Positions 13,345-22,598 of a DNA stretch of 46,130 nt are shown here, piece after piece (position 1 is the stretch's first letter; each line of letters opens with the position of its first letter). The translations under genes and the position numbers were made by a program. Source of the stretch: an uncultured Mycoplasmatota bacterium. GTDB taxonomy: Bacteria; Bacillota_I; Bacilli_A; Izemoplasmatales; Izemoplasmataceae. The notes under the pieces were generated by a model, which worked only from the letters and a program-made list of their open reading frames with translations, did no database searches and was not told the origin of the DNA. The stretch is from assembly GCA_913056275.1 (NCBI GenBank), contig CAJXLP010000007.1, forward strand, positions 1-46,130, in the 5' to 3' direction.

Positions 13345-15528
13345 GTGGAAAATGCTGAGAAAAAGACGCTTGATGGCGTCATTAAAAATGTCACCTTTCA
13401 TAACGAAGAGACCGGGTTTAGCGTCTTAAAAATTGAGACTGCTGAAGCGATAAATCCGTCTCTTTTTTCAATGGATACCTCGGTCATCACGGCGACTGGG
13501 TCGATGATTGGCCCCCAAAAAGGTGAACACGTTCAGCTGACAGGAACGATTGAGTCACATCCTAAATTCGGTCCCCAGTTTCAATTCAAAACCTACATCA
13601 AAGATCGTCCCGTCACAATTGAAGGATTGATTGATTATTTGGCCAGTGATTTATTTAAAGGGGTGGGCGAAGTGACGGCACGGGTAATCATGGAAGCCTT
13701 AGGCGACCAAGCGCTTCGCTTGATTCGCGAAGATTCCAGTGTACTCACTCCGCTAAAGATTCCGCAAAAGGTGAAAGACACGTTGCCTGAGATGTTGGCA
13801 ACACACGTCCAATTCGAACACATTCGTGTGCAACTATTTAAAGTGGGCCTGACCGTTAAAATGGTCAAATCGTTGATTCAAGTTTATGGCACTGACGCGT
13901 ATGAACAAGTGTTGAAAAACCCTTACCGATTGATTCAAGATGTGCGGGGGGTGGGCTTTGAGAGAGCCGACTTAATGGCCCAAAAAATGGGCGTTGATAA
14001 AGAAGATTCTCGCCGTATCGTCGCCTTGTTTATGCACGTCTTTGAACAGCTAACTTTTCGCCGTGGGCATACACATATTACGCCAGATACGTTACTTGAG
14101 AAGATTGCGGAGCGACTCCGTCAAGATGAGTTATTTTATGAAAAAGACACGCTTGATAATCATTTACACACCGTCATTCAAGAGGGGCAACTGATTGAAG
14201 ATGCGTCGTTATTAACGCGGCCTTTATATTTAGAAGCAGAAACCTACGTTGCTAAAAAGCTCAAAGACTTAAGTCGCGAGTTAGAGATCGATGAAGCCAC
14301 CGTGGATGCAGCCATTGACGCCTATCAAAGCACCCAAAATATAGCTTTAACCCATGAGCAAATTGGGGCAATAAAAGGCGCCGTTGGTCACCAAGTGTAC
14401 ATGATTTCAGGGGGTCCAGGAACTGGCAAGACAACGATTATCAAAGGACTCATCGACGTATTGAGTCAGACGTATGAAAAAACCGATATTGCCTTGATTG
14501 CGCCAACTGGTAAAGCCGCCAAACGCGTGGAAGAAGCCACGGGATTTAGTGCGGCCACTTTTCACCGGTTCTTAAAAATTCGCCAAGACATGTTTACACC
14601 GCCGGAACCGGTCAGCCAGAAAGTCATCATCATCGATGAAATATCGATGGTCGATACTGTTCTCTTTTTTACCTTACTAAAAGCACTTAAAGACGTGCGG
14701 TTAATCATTGTGGGAGACGATGCTCAGTTGCCGAGTGTATCACCCGGTCAAGTGTTCAAAGATCTTTTAGCGACTGAATTGCCACGGACCAAACTGACGA
14801 TGATTCACCGCCAAGCAGCGGGTTCAAAAATTATCCAACTGGCACAAATGATTCGCCAAGAAGACGTTGATTTAACCGCCTTTAAAGAGCCGTCTGATCT
14901 CGTCTTAAAACCCCTGCAAGAAACGACCTTTTTTGATCGCTTAACGCGCATGATACAATATTATTTGGATGATGGTTATTCGATTTATGACGTGTCAGTC
15001 ATCATTCCGGTGTACGCCGGTAAAATCGGTATTGATACGGTGAATGCCTACATTCAAAACACCTTTAACGATCATCCGGTCAAGACACTTGCGAATAAAC
15101 GATTTAAAGTCGGCGATAAAGTGCATCAGTTGGTCAATGATTATGATCACGATGTGATGAACGGCGACCAAGGAATCATTCAATCGATTGCCAGTGATCA
15201 TTTAACGGTTGCATTTGATGATAAACGCGTGAGCTACGAACCATCAAAGCTGGATGAATTACGGTTAGCCTATGCGATGAGTGTACACAAGTCACAAGGG
15301 AGTGGGTATCCCGTCGTCATCTTACCCATTTTTAAAAGCTTTCGCCATATGCTGACAAAGCCACTCATTTACACGGCGTTAACGCGAGCGATAAATGCCT
15401 GTGTCATCACCGGTGATTTATCGCTGTTCGCACAGGCTGCGACGATTGACCACGCCGCCCGGAACACCTTGTTAGCGGCCAAAATTAACGAAGATGCAAA
15501 AACGCTAAGTCCGTATGACTTTTTATAA
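13345..15528 (+). CDS. recD2: ATP-dependent RecD2 family DNA helicase
   Basis: 727 aa from the GTG at 13345. RecD2 is a 5'-3' SF1B helicase acting in DNA repair without RecBC. Order of features: N-terminal OB-like domain (GVIKNVTFHNEETGFSVLK), HhH region (LFKGVGEVTARVI and NPYRLIQDVRGVGFERAD), Walker A ISGGPGTGKTT at about 355, Walker B IIIDEISMVD, motif III VGDDAQLPSVSPG, MIHRQ, and C-terminal YAMSVHKSQGSGY plus YTALTRAI. The frame is open back to 13165, but that part overlaps pepP and its terminator. GTG has no Shine-Dalgarno and sits at the predicted transcription start, implying a leaderless mRNA. guaC follows after 15 bp. Confidence 0.93.
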   Translation: MENAEKKTLDGVIKNVTFHNEETGFSVLKIETAEAINPSLFSMDTSVITATGSMIGPQKGEHVQLTGTIESHPKFGPQFQFKTYIKDRPVTIEGLIDYLASDLFKGVGEVTARVIMEALGDQALRLIREDSSVLTPLKIPQKVKDTLPEMLATHVQFEHIRVQLFKVGLTVKMVKSLIQVYGTDAYEQVLKNPYRLIQDVRGVGFERADLMAQKMGVDKEDSRRIVALFMHVFEQLTFRRGHTHITPDTLLEKIAERLRQDELFYEKDTLDNHLHTVIQEGQLIEDASLLTRPLYLEAETYVAKKLKDLSRELEIDEATVDAAIDAYQSTQNIALTHEQIGAIKGAVGHQVYMISGGPGTGKTTIIKGLIDVLSQTYEKTDIALIAPTGKAAKRVEEATGFSAATFHRFLKIRQDMFTPPEPVSQKVIIIDEISMVDTVLFFTLLKALKDVRLIIVGDDAQLPSVSPGQVFKDLLATELPRTKLTMIHRQAAGSKIIQLAQMIRQEDVDLTAFKEPSDLVLKPLQETTFFDRLTRMIQYYLDDGYSIYDVSVIIPVYAGKIGIDTVNAYIQNTFNDHPVKTLANKRFKVGDKVHQLVNDYDHDVMNGDQGIIQSIASDHLTVAFDDKRVSYEPSKLDELRLAYAMSVHKSQGSGYPVVILPIFKSFRHMLTKPLIYTALTRAINACVITGDLSLFAQAATIDHAARNTLLAAKINEDAKTLSPYDFL

Positions 15529-15543
15529 AAGTGAGGGAACAGT

Positions 15544-16626
15544 ATGCGCATAGAAGCTGACTTGAAATTAGATTTCGCCGATGTTTTATTTCGACCGAAG
15601 CGGTCGACGTTAAAATCCCGCCGAGATGTCCATTTAACACGGACCTATCACTTTAAACATTCCAAAAAAACCTACGAAGGCATTCCCATTATGGCAGCCA
15701 ACATGGACGGTGTGGGGACGCTTGAAATGGCCGAAGCCCTCAGTGAACACAGCGTATTTACTTGCCTTGTAAAAAGCTACAAGGCCGCTGACATTGCGGC
15801 CTATGAGGGAAAAATAGACGCCCGTCATATGGCGATTTCAACTGGGACGCATGACCGGGATTTTGCGAATATCGAAGAAATTTTAACCGCCAACCCTACC
15901 TTTCAAACCATCTGCATTGATGTGGCGAATGGGTATTCTGAACATTTCGGAGATTTTGTGGCGCGTGTTCGAACGCGCTATCCCTCGCATACGATTATTG
16001 CCGGCAATGTCGTTACTGCAGACATGACGCAAGAACTCATATTACGCGGTGCGGACATCGTCAAAGTGGGCATTGGCCCAGGCAGTGTGTGTACGACGCG
16101 CCTGCAAACAGGTGTCGGCTATCCGCAACTTAGTGCGATCATCGAATGCGCCGATGCGGCCCATGGACTCGGGGCTCACATCATCTCTGATGGGGGATGT
16201 ACGTGCCCGGGTGATGTGGCCAAAGCCTTTGGCGCGGGTGCTGATTTTGTGATGCTTGGTGGCATGTTTGCTGGGCACGATCAAGGCGGCGGGACTGTGA
16301 AGTCTTCGCATGTCTTTGATGGACGGTGGGACGCAGGCGCAAACGCTTGGAGCACCACCGAGAAAAAAACGGTTGAATTTTACGGAATGTCATCCGATAC
16401 GGCCATGGAAAAACACTTCGGAGAAGTCGCAGAATACAGATCCAGTGAAGGCCGTACGGTTGAAGTGGATTACCGCGGAGATGTCCACGCGACGATGAAA
16501 GATATTTTAGGGGGCATTCGCTCAACGTGTACGTACGTCGGTGCTCCAACGCTCAAAGATTTATCCAAATGTACGACCTTTATTCGCACGGCGAGACAAT
16601 ACAATGATGTCTTCGTCAATCGTTGA
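15544..16626 (+). CDS. guaC: GMP reductase
   Basis: 360 aa, close to E. coli GuaC (347). Converts GMP to IMP with NADPH, balancing purine pools. The IMPDH/GMPR signature [17 protein letters not shown] holds the catalytic Cys183. The N-terminal [18 protein letters not shown] and [16 protein letters not shown] are characteristic of GMP reductase, and there is no CBS insertion as in IMP dehydrogenase. The C-terminal [20 protein letters not shown] fits. The Shine-Dalgarno is GAGGGAAC. It is probably cotranscribed with recD2. The alaS promoter begins inside its stop codon. Confidence 0.95.
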   Translation: MRIEADLKLDFADVLFRPKRSTLKSRRDVHLTRTYHFKHSKKTYEGIPIMAANMDGVGTLEMAEALSEHSVFTCLVKSYKAADIAAYEGKIDARHMAISTGTHDRDFANIEEILTANPTFQTICIDVANGYSEHFGDFVARVRTRYPSHTIIAGNVVTADMTQELILRGADIVKVGIGPGSVCTTRLQTGVGYPQLSAIIECADAAHGLGAHIISDGGCTCPGDVAKAFGAGADFVMLGGMFAGHDQGGGTVKSSHVFDGRWDAGANAWSTTEKKTVEFYGMSSDTAMEKHFGEVAEYRSSEGRTVEVDYRGDVHATMKDILGGIRSTCTYVGAPTLKDLSKCTTFIRTARQYNDVFVNR

Positions 16627-16650
16627 AAAAGCGCCTAAGCTTGGTATAAT
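16623..16650 (+). promoter_or_regulatory. alaS operon promoter
   Basis: -35 TTGAAA (16623-16628) overlaps the guaC stop; a 16-bp spacer separates it from -10 TATAAT (16645-16650) with extended TGG. Confidence 0.8.
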
Positions 16651-16656
16651 ACAGGT

Positions 16657-16871
16657 AATCGCATAAAGATATGAATCAGTGATGGGCTGTGTGCCAGAGA
16701 GTTTGACACCGGTGAAAGTCAATCCACGTCCCACGTGATTTGCTCCTTTAATGACGTGATTCGTTTGCGCCCATGTTACGGGTGTCTTGAGTGCTGGAAG
16801 CGTAAGCTGACAGAAACTAGGTGGTACCGCGTATGAGACGTCCTAAGCTTTTTTTAGGGCGATTTTTTTTT
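16657..16871 (+). promoter_or_regulatory. T-box riboswitch (Ala) controlling alaS
   Basis: T-box core AGGTGGTACCGCG at 16819-16831. The stem I base is AUGGGC near 16682 pairing with GCCCAU near 16772, with the AGAGAG and GGUGAAA apical elements. The candidate specifier is GCU (16742-16744) after GAUUU; it is less clear-cut than the Trp one because GCG and GCC also occur nearby, but all read alanine. The terminator CGTCCTAA/TTAGGGCG (16839-16846 with 16854-16861) is followed by T8-9 and then the alaS Shine-Dalgarno. Confidence 0.92.
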
Positions 16872-16885
16872 AAAGAAGGGTTTGT

Positions 16886-19489
16886 ATGAATACACCACGT
16901 ATTAAAGAAATTTGGTTAGAATTTTTTAAAGATAAAGATCATCAGATTGAGCCGAGTGCGTCATTAGTGCCCATTAATGATCCAAGTTTACTCTGGATTA
17001 ACGCGGGCGTTGCACCGCTTAAGAAATATTTTGATGGGCGTGAAGTCCCCCCGCATCCCCGGTTAGTGAATGCCCAAAAATGCATTCGGACCAACGACAT
17101 TGATCAAGTTGGGAAAACCGCGCGCCATCAAACGTTTTTCGAGATGTTAGGAAACTTTTCCATCGGGGATTATTTCCGGGAAGAGATTATTCCTTGGGCG
17201 TTTGAATTACTCACAGATTCCAACTATTATGGATTTTCTGTTGACCGGTTATATATCACCGTCTACCCCGATGACGATGCCTCGAGACAATTATGGGAAG
17301 CATCTGGCATTGCCAAAGATCACATCATCGCGACCGACTATAATTTTTGGGAAATTGGCGAAGGTCCGAGCGGCCCTTCCACAGAAATTTTTTATGACCG
17401 TGGCGACGCCTATGGCCCGGCCGATCCGACAATGATAGAAAAAGACATCGAAAATGATCGTTACATTGAAATTTGGAACATTGTCTTTTCCCAGTTTAAT
17501 GCCCAAAAAGGCATTGACCGTGCGGACTACGAAGAGCTTCCGAGTAAAAACATCGATACCGGAATGGGGCTTGAGCGGATGGCCAGCATTTTACAAGATG
17601 CGCCCACCAACTTTGAAACCGATCGCTTTCTTCCCATTATCACACACATTGAACAATTATCTGGGCATTCCTATCAGGGGCAAATGGCGTTTAAAGTCAT
17701 CGCCGACCACGTCCGAAGTGTGGCCTTTGCCTTAGCCGATGGTGCACAACTATCCAACGAAGGACGGGGCTATGTATTAAGACGTCTCATCCGCCGCGCC
17801 GTTAAACACGGAAAAACGCTCGGCTTTGAAGCGCCATTTTTGCATCAATTAGTCGATGACGTAATCGCCATCATGGGGGCTGAATATCCGTATTTAGCTG
17901 ACCAAAAAGACCGCTTAAAAGCCACCATCAACCACGAAGAAGTAAACTTTTTAGAGACCTTAAATGCGGGTGAGAAACGCTTGAAAGAATGGCTTAAAGA
18001 CACGAGCGATGTGCTATCGGGTGAAGCTGCCTTTAAGCTGTATGATACGTATGGGTTCCCCGTTGAATTGACCGAAGAAATGGCCGAAGCTGAAGGCATC
18101 AAAGTCGACATTGAAGGGTTCAAAGTGGCGTTGGATGCGCAAAAAGAGCGGGCTCGTTCCGCGCGTAGTGAGTCAGCGACAATGCGCGCCCAAAATAAAG
18201 ACCTCATTGCCTTTAAAACCCCCTCAACATTTGTCGGATACGACACCTTAAACGCTGAGTCCCCTGTGAGTTTTGTTACGCAAGAAGGCATCGTCACCGA
18301 TGAGACGCCCTTTTATGCAGAAAGTGGCGGTCAAGTGTCTGATACTGGAGTGATTCAACACGGCCATGACACGTACGTCGTTCAAGATGTTGTGAAATTG
18401 CCGAACGGTCAACATTTGCATGTGCTGGACGATAATCGCCTGAAAGTTGGCGATGTTGTGACCTTAAAGGTCGATCCCGAGAGTCGCAGTTTGACGGAAA
18501 AACACCATTCAGTGACGCACCTTGTCTATCACGAATTACGGGAATTACTGGGAGCTCAAGTCACCCAACAAGGATCGTTTGTCTCAAAAGATCATATGCG
18601 GTTTGATTTTTCGAGTGACCACATATTATCGGACGAGGCCTTATTAGAAATTGAAGAAAAAACCAATCAAGCGATCAAAGACGCCCATCCGGTCACGGTG
18701 ACAGTGACGACGTTAGACGACGCAAAAAAACGGGGAGCCACCGCTGAATTTGGTGAAAAATATACCGGCGATGTGCGCTTAGTAGACATGGAAGTCACGC
18801 TCGATTTATGCGGTGGAACGCATGTGTCTAATACGTCTGAGATCGGTGGGTACGCCCTCACAAGTATTGAGTCTAAAGGCTCGGGCATTTACCGCATTAT
18901 GGGCATTGTCAAAGACGCCTTCCATCGCCATGAGAGCTATATAAAAGGGTACTTAGACGCAATTTCTAAACTCGAACAAAAAGCCGCAGATTTAGCCCTC
19001 AAAGGTGAATCACATGGGTTGGATGTGTCATGGCCGAAACGCCCGGGGGTGGTTCATTCATACCGTGATGTGATTCATCTAAGAGCCTATACCGAAGCCT
19101 TACAAACCGCGCTAAAAAGCTATGAAAAAACATTAAAAAATGCCACCTCAAATGCGGCATTAGGGGATTTAGATCGGTATCTAGCCGATCAAAAAGATGA
19201 TCGCTTAGTCTTTATCACTAACGGGTTAGACAATGCGGCTTTTAAAAATGTCGTAGACGCCTTGTTTGAAAGGCTCAAAGATACGGTGGCAGCGGTCAAT
19301 GTCACCGATAAATTAATGATTGTGGTGAAAACCAATGACCCAGACATTCATGCGGGTGAACTCGTCAAAGAGATGGCTAGCATGGCCGGTGGTGGCGGGG
19401 GAGGGAACCGTCAATTCGCCCAAGCTGGTGCCAAAGATATCTCACAAGCTGAAGCCATTATCACGGCGCTTAAGGCGCGCATCTATTGA
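16886..19489 (+). CDS. alaS: Alanine--tRNA ligase
   Basis: 867 aa, full length. Class IIc synthetase with the aminoacylation domain (about 1-440; RHQTFFEMLGNFSIGDYF and GMGLERMASI), the editing domain with zinc/editing residues HHSVTH (about 540) and CGGTH (about 642), and the C-Ala domain ending in GGGGGGNRQFAQAGA. Mischarged Ser/Gly should therefore be cleared. The Shine-Dalgarno GAAGGG precedes the ATG. It is first in an overlapping series alaS-ruvX-DUF1292-O-methyltransferase, all under T-box control unless internal promoters exist. The last codon overlaps ruvX by 4 bases (TTGA). Confidence 0.98.
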   Translation: MNTPRIKEIWLEFFKDKDHQIEPSASLVPINDPSLLWINAGVAPLKKYFDGREVPPHPRLVNAQKCIRTNDIDQVGKTARHQTFFEMLGNFSIGDYFREEIIPWAFELLTDSNYYGFSVDRLYITVYPDDDASRQLWEASGIAKDHIIATDYNFWEIGEGPSGPSTEIFYDRGDAYGPADPTMIEKDIENDRYIEIWNIVFSQFNAQKGIDRADYEELPSKNIDTGMGLERMASILQDAPTNFETDRFLPIITHIEQLSGHSYQGQMAFKVIADHVRSVAFALADGAQLSNEGRGYVLRRLIRRAVKHGKTLGFEAPFLHQLVDDVIAIMGAEYPYLADQKDRLKATINHEEVNFLETLNAGEKRLKEWLKDTSDVLSGEAAFKLYDTYGFPVELTEEMAEAEGIKVDIEGFKVALDAQKERARSARSESATMRAQNKDLIAFKTPSTFVGYDTLNAESPVSFVTQEGIVTDETPFYAESGGQVSDTGVIQHGHDTYVVQDVVKLPNGQHLHVLDDNRLKVGDVVTLKVDPESRSLTEKHHSVTHLVYHELRELLGAQVTQQGSFVSKDHMRFDFSSDHILSDEALLEIEEKTNQAIKDAHPVTVTVTTLDDAKKRGATAEFGEKYTGDVRLVDMEVTLDLCGGTHVSNTSEIGGYALTSIESKGSGIYRIMGIVKDAFHRHESYIKGYLDAISKLEQKAADLALKGESHGLDVSWPKRPGVVHSYRDVIHLRAYTEALQTALKSYEKTLKNATSNAALGDLDRYLADQKDDRLVFITNGLDNAAFKNVVDALFERLKDTVAAVNVTDKLMIVVKTNDPDIHAGELVKEMASMAGGGGGGNRQFAQAGAKDISQAEAIITALKARIY

Positions 19490-19908
19490 AAGTCATGGCG
19501 CTTGATTTAGGCACCAAATCATGTGGGGTGGCGGTGTCTGACCCTACCGGGACACTGGCTCGGGGACTCAAAAACTTACACTTTGATCAGTTGGTCTATG
19601 ACACGTTAAGTGAGACGATTAAAACATTGGTCGACTCACAACGCGTCGAAGAGATTGTCATTGGCTATCCGCTGACCCTCGCTGGAGAAGTCAAAACGCA
19701 AGCCAAACAAGCCAAGCGATTGCAAAAAATATTGCGCCAAAAAATGGACTTAAATGTGGTATTATTTGATGAGCGTTTCACGACTAAAATGGCCTCTTAC
19801 TACATGGATTCAGCAGGTTTATCAAAGAAACGGAAAGCGCAAGACATCGATCAATTCTCGGCCGCCATTTTATTGCAAGATTATTTAGCAACGAAAGGAA
19901 AAGTATGA
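19486..19908 (+). CDS. ruvX: Pre-16S rRNA nuclease YqgF/RuvX
   Basis: 140 aa. RNase H-fold nuclease implicated in 16S rRNA 5' end maturation (YqgF). The N-terminal MALDLGTKSCGVAVSD gives the catalytic Asp, VIGYPLTLAGEVK follows, and DERFTTKMA plus AQDIDQFSAAILLQDYL complete the fold. The start is TTG at 19486, within the alaS stop (TTGA); the ATG three codons later is possible, but family members keep two or three residues before the first strand. Position after alaS is as in Bacillus, where yrzL (reoM) normally intervenes. yrzL is absent here. Confidence 0.94.
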   Translation: MKVMALDLGTKSCGVAVSDPTGTLARGLKNLHFDQLVYDTLSETIKTLVDSQRVEEIVIGYPLTLAGEVKTQAKQAKRLQKILRQKMDLNVVLFDERFTTKMASYYMDSAGLSKKRKAQDIDQFSAAILLQDYLATKGKV

Positions 19909-20207
19909 AAGATATCAACGTCCCATTCGACTTCGACATTCCCGAAGAAAAACGGTTAGAAGTCATCGACGAAGCAGGCAATACTCAAGTGTTTGAAATT
20001 GTCCTGACGTTTCACTCCGATGAGCTCGGCAAATCCTACGTGGTCTACAAGGAACCCGGTGACAGTGACGAAGTATTCGCTGCATCGTTTAACGAAGAAG
20101 AAAAAGAGGGTGGAAAACTCTCAGCGATTGACACCGATGAAGAGTTTGACATGATCGAAGAAGTGCTGAATACATTCTTAGATGATGATGGTCACTCCCA
20201 CGACTAA
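19905..20207 (+). CDS. yrzB: DUF1292 protein (YrzB family)
   Basis: 100 aa, highly acidic. DUF1292 proteins are conserved in Firmicutes next to yqgF/ruvX; their function is unknown. The core FEIVLTFHSDELGKSYVVYK and the acidic C-terminal part with EEVLNTFLDDD match the family. The ATG overlaps the ruvX stop (ATGA). The last 26 bases overlap the start region of the O-methyltransferase. The His-containing tail (DDDGHSHD) is unusual but short. Confidence 0.9.
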   Translation: MKDINVPFDFDIPEEKRLEVIDEAGNTQVFEIVLTFHSDELGKSYVVYKEPGDSDEVFAASFNEEEKEGGKLSAIDTDEEFDMIEEVLNTFLDDDGHSHD

Positions 20208-20742
20208 GATTCATGACTATGCAGTTCCCTTACGGGACGATGTTCGTGATTTTTTGATGGATCTTTTAAGGCGCTCATTCGCTCACACGTACTTAGAAAT
20301 TGGCACCGGTGAAGGGGTGTCAACCACCTATATCGCTCGCCACATTCCCCACTTAAAGATTGATACTGTGGAAAAAAGAGCGTCCCACGTCGAGCGTGCG
20401 TACCAATCATTTTTTGCGCATGACGTGTTGGACCGTGTGCACATCTATCACGACGATGCGTTTGAATTTTATCCAACCAAGCCGTACGATGCAATCCTCA
20501 TAGATGCGGCTAAATCGCATCAACAAGCACTGGTCGAAAAGTATATCCCGCACGTATCCCAAGGCGGATTCATGCTCGTGGACAACACGGATTTATCCCG
20601 CGTTAAAACGTCCCCGGTGACGCGCTCTCGGGACGCTTTATCAAGCAAACACGATCAGTTTATTGACTGGTTAATTACGACGTATAAAGACGCGGTCACT
20701 TGGCATGATTTAGGCGATGGTATCGCCCTTATTCGGCCATAA
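20182..20742 (+). CDS. SAM-dependent O-methyltransferase (YrrM/CaiE type)
   Basis: 186 aa. Class I methyltransferase of the O-methyltransferase family 3: TYLEIGTGEGVSTTYIA is the SAM motif, DTVEKRASHVERA motif II, and the metal-binding region is YDAILIDAAKSHQQ with FMLVDNTDLSR. The Bacillus relative YrrM (TrmR) methylates 5-hydroxyuridine in tRNA wobble positions; that activity is plausible here but unproven. Three consecutive ATGs (20182, 20185, 20188) could start it, none with a good Shine-Dalgarno, so translation probably couples to the overlapping DUF1292 gene. In Bacillus, mltG lies between the two; it is missing here. Confidence 0.88.
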   Translation: MMMVTPTTKIHDYAVPLRDDVRDFLMDLLRRSFAHTYLEIGTGEGVSTTYIARHIPHLKIDTVEKRASHVERAYQSFFAHDVLDRVHIYHDDAFEFYPTKPYDAILIDAAKSHQQALVEKYIPHVSQGGFMLVDNTDLSRVKTSPVTRSRDALSSKHDQFIDWLITTYKDAVTWHDLGDGIALIRP

Positions 20743-20780
20743 AGGTTGCCGTATGTATAGAGCTTTTAGGCAAAATCGAT

Positions 20781-20786
20781 TATACT
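20781..20786 (+). promoter_or_regulatory. Possible greA promoter -10
   Basis: TATACT 24 bp before the greA start, with no convincing -35. The 62-bp gap after the O-methyltransferase contains no terminator, so greA may also be read from upstream. Confidence 0.4.
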
Positions 20787-20804
20787 ACTCTTAAAGGAGA
20801 ACTC

Positions 20805-21275
20805 ATGGAAAATAATAAATACCAATTAACCCAAGCGGGTCTTGATGCACTCACCCAAGAACTCAACCAATTAAAAACGGTGGATCGTGACCAAAATTTA
20901 GAAGCACTCAAGGAAGCTAGAGCGCAAGGCGACTTGTCTGAAAACGCCGATTATGACGCGGCCAGAGAAGAGCAAGCGCGCATTGAAGGACGCATCAAAG
21001 AAATTGAAAACGTCTTAAAAAACTATACGCTGATCAAAAGCACCAAAAAAGGAAAAGCGATTCACATCGGCCGCAAAGTGCGTTTGAAAATTGACGACAA
21101 TGCGCCGGTTGATTACACGATTGTCGGGTCCTTGGAAGCGAACCCGTTCGAAAATTTAATTTCCAATGAATCGCCGATTGGCCGCTCCATCATTGGCGCC
21201 AAAGAAGGCGATGCCAAACTTGTAAAAACCCAATCCAACAAAGAAGTCCAAGTGACGATTGAGAAAGTGTATTAA
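20805..21275 (+). CDS. greA: Transcription elongation factor GreA
   Basis: 156 aa, standard. GreA enters the RNA polymerase secondary channel and stimulates cleavage of backtracked RNA. The N-terminal coiled coil carries the acidic tip DLSENADYDAAREEQ, whose two acidic residues act in cleavage. The C-terminal FKBP-like domain holds SNESPIGRSIIGAKEGD. The Shine-Dalgarno AAAGGAG sits 6 nt before the ATG. In Bacillus greA lies a few genes after alaS, and mtnN follows, as here. A strong terminator separates it from mtnN. Confidence 0.97.
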   Translation: MENNKYQLTQAGLDALTQELNQLKTVDRDQNLEALKEARAQGDLSENADYDAAREEQARIEGRIKEIENVLKNYTLIKSTKKGKAIHIGRKVRLKIDDNAPVDYTIVGSLEANPFENLISNESPIGRSIIGAKEGDAKLVKTQSNKEVQVTIEKVY

Positions 21276-21302
21276 AAAAAGAATGGCTGCCATTCTTTTT
21301 TT
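21274..21302 (+). terminator. greA terminator
   Basis: A perfect stem: A7-GAATGG pairs with CCATTC-T7 around a CTG loop. The A-run begins inside the greA stop codon. Confidence 0.93.
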
Positions 21303-21318
21303 ATAAAAGAGGAGAGTC

Positions 21319-21984
21319 ATGGTTAAAGGCTGTGTATTTGCCTTAGAAAGTGAATTTGACGTATTTAAACGCCATTATCAGGGGTCTTTTCACTATGAAG
21401 ATCCTTTTTATATCTCAGACGATGGCTCTTTTAAAGTCATCATTAGTGGGGTCGGTAAAACCTTGGCCGCCATCGCGACGCATACCCTCATTGAAAAAGC
21501 GGCTCCGAGTGTCATCCTTAATATCGGCGTCGCGGGGGGAATTAACAGTGAAAAAGGCCGCTTAATATTGGCTGATAAATTGTTGTTTTATGACGTTGAT
21601 GTGACAGCGTTTGGTTATGCACTCGGTCAATATCCCGGGCAACCCTCCGTCTTTAACGGGGATGCTGCACTCAATCAAACATTGCTCGAGGTTGCGAACA
21701 TTCAAGACATTCCACTCTCCCTTGCCCACGTCATTACGGGTGATCAATTTGTCACCGATTTAACGACCATTTATCCGCTATTAGACCGGGTTAAAAACAT
21801 ACAAGCCGTTGAAATGGAAGCAGCCGCCATTGCCTTAGTGGCCCACCGTGCATCGATTCCCTTTGTCGCCTTAAAAGCCATCAGTGATGTGGTCGGAACA
21901 GACTCTCAAGTAGACGATTTTAATCTCTTTTTAGACAGTGTCATGACACCCTTTGCCAGCCTCGTTGAAATGGGGTTTAAATGA
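21319..21984 (+). CDS. mtnN: 5'-Methylthioadenosine/S-adenosylhomocysteine nucleosidase
   Basis: 221 aa. Cleaves MTA and SAH to adenine plus the thioribose, clearing by-products of SAM-dependent reactions. Family features: N-terminal FALESEFDVF, GVGKTLAAIATHTLI, NIGVAGGI, the substrate-binding block VEMEAAAIALVA, and the catalytic Asp in KAISDVVG. The Shine-Dalgarno GAGGAGA is strong. It is first in the overlapping run extending to holA; the next gene overlaps by 4 bases. Several SAM-dependent methyltransferases in the window fit its role. Confidence 0.95.
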   Translation: MVKGCVFALESEFDVFKRHYQGSFHYEDPFYISDDGSFKVIISGVGKTLAAIATHTLIEKAAPSVILNIGVAGGINSEKGRLILADKLLFYDVDVTAFGYALGQYPGQPSVFNGDAALNQTLLEVANIQDIPLSLAHVITGDQFVTDLTTIYPLLDRVKNIQAVEMEAAAIALVAHRASIPFVALKAISDVVGTDSQVDDFNLFLDSVMTPFASLVEMGFK

Positions 21985-22598
21985 TTTTTAAGCATCAAGA
22001 CATGACGTTTCATATCACACAAATAAAGACCACTCGGATGACGGTGCGCCGGCAGAATGCCGAAACCTTCTCTGTTCACGGACCGAAATCAATGACCCAA
22101 ACGGCATTAAAAAAGATGATTATCAGAGATTTTGAACGCTTTTTAGACCTGCCAATCCCCTTTGATTATGAGGCCTATTTAGGCCGCGACCACGTGCATC
22201 TGTTCGGCACGTGGAAATCGCATCCCGGTGATGTCCTCAAAATTCTGTTAATGAATGAGATTGAGCGCCTGGAAGATTACTACTCACAGAGCCAAGACCT
22301 CATTGATTTATCGGATCTAAAGTATGAATGCAAAGTCTATTCGTCTAAATTTGGCAGTTGCCATCCCACCCGGCGAATCATTCGCTTCAATCAAATGCTC
22401 GTCCATTACCCCAAATCATGCGTGGCTTATATTTACGCCCATGAAATCGCCCACTTAAAAGAAGCCAATCACCAAGCTGGCTTTTATGATGTATTAAAAA
22501 CCATTCACCCCACCTACCAGCGTGATCAAAAGCAGATTAAAAAAATCCATGCCCAATTTTTGAAAGGACACTATGATTTCACGTCTATTACCGATTGA
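21981..22598 (+). CDS. YgjP-like (DUF45, M48-type) metallopeptidase
   Basis: 205 aa. The YgjP/DUF45 family resembles SprT and M48 zinc peptidases. The zinc motif HEIAHLKEANH (HExxH plus His) lies near residue 154, with the family-specific KFGSCHPTRRIIRFNQMLVHYP before it and TIHPTYQRDQKQIK after it. Substrates are unknown. No signal peptide or membrane segment, so cytosolic. The start ATG overlaps the mtnN stop by 4 bases and the end overlaps yqeG by 26. Family is confident, role unknown. Confidence 0.88.
   Translation: MIFKHQDMTFHITQIKTTRMTVRRQNAETFSVHGPKSMTQTALKKMIIRDFERFLDLPIPFDYEAYLGRDHVHLFGTWKSHPGDVLKILLMNEIERLEDYYSQSQDLIDLSDLKYECKVYSSKFGSCHPTRRIIRFNQMLVHYPKSCVAYIYAHEIAHLKEANHQAGFYDVLKTIHPTYQRDQKQIKKIHAQFLKGHYDFTSITD

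Noticed and set aside
17845-18297. Minus-strand open frame of 150 codons inside alaS; similar ones in rsmH, guaC, recA and pepF.
   Set aside because: All are shadows of conserved genes on the opposite strand without Shine-Dalgarno, promoter or recognisable protein features.
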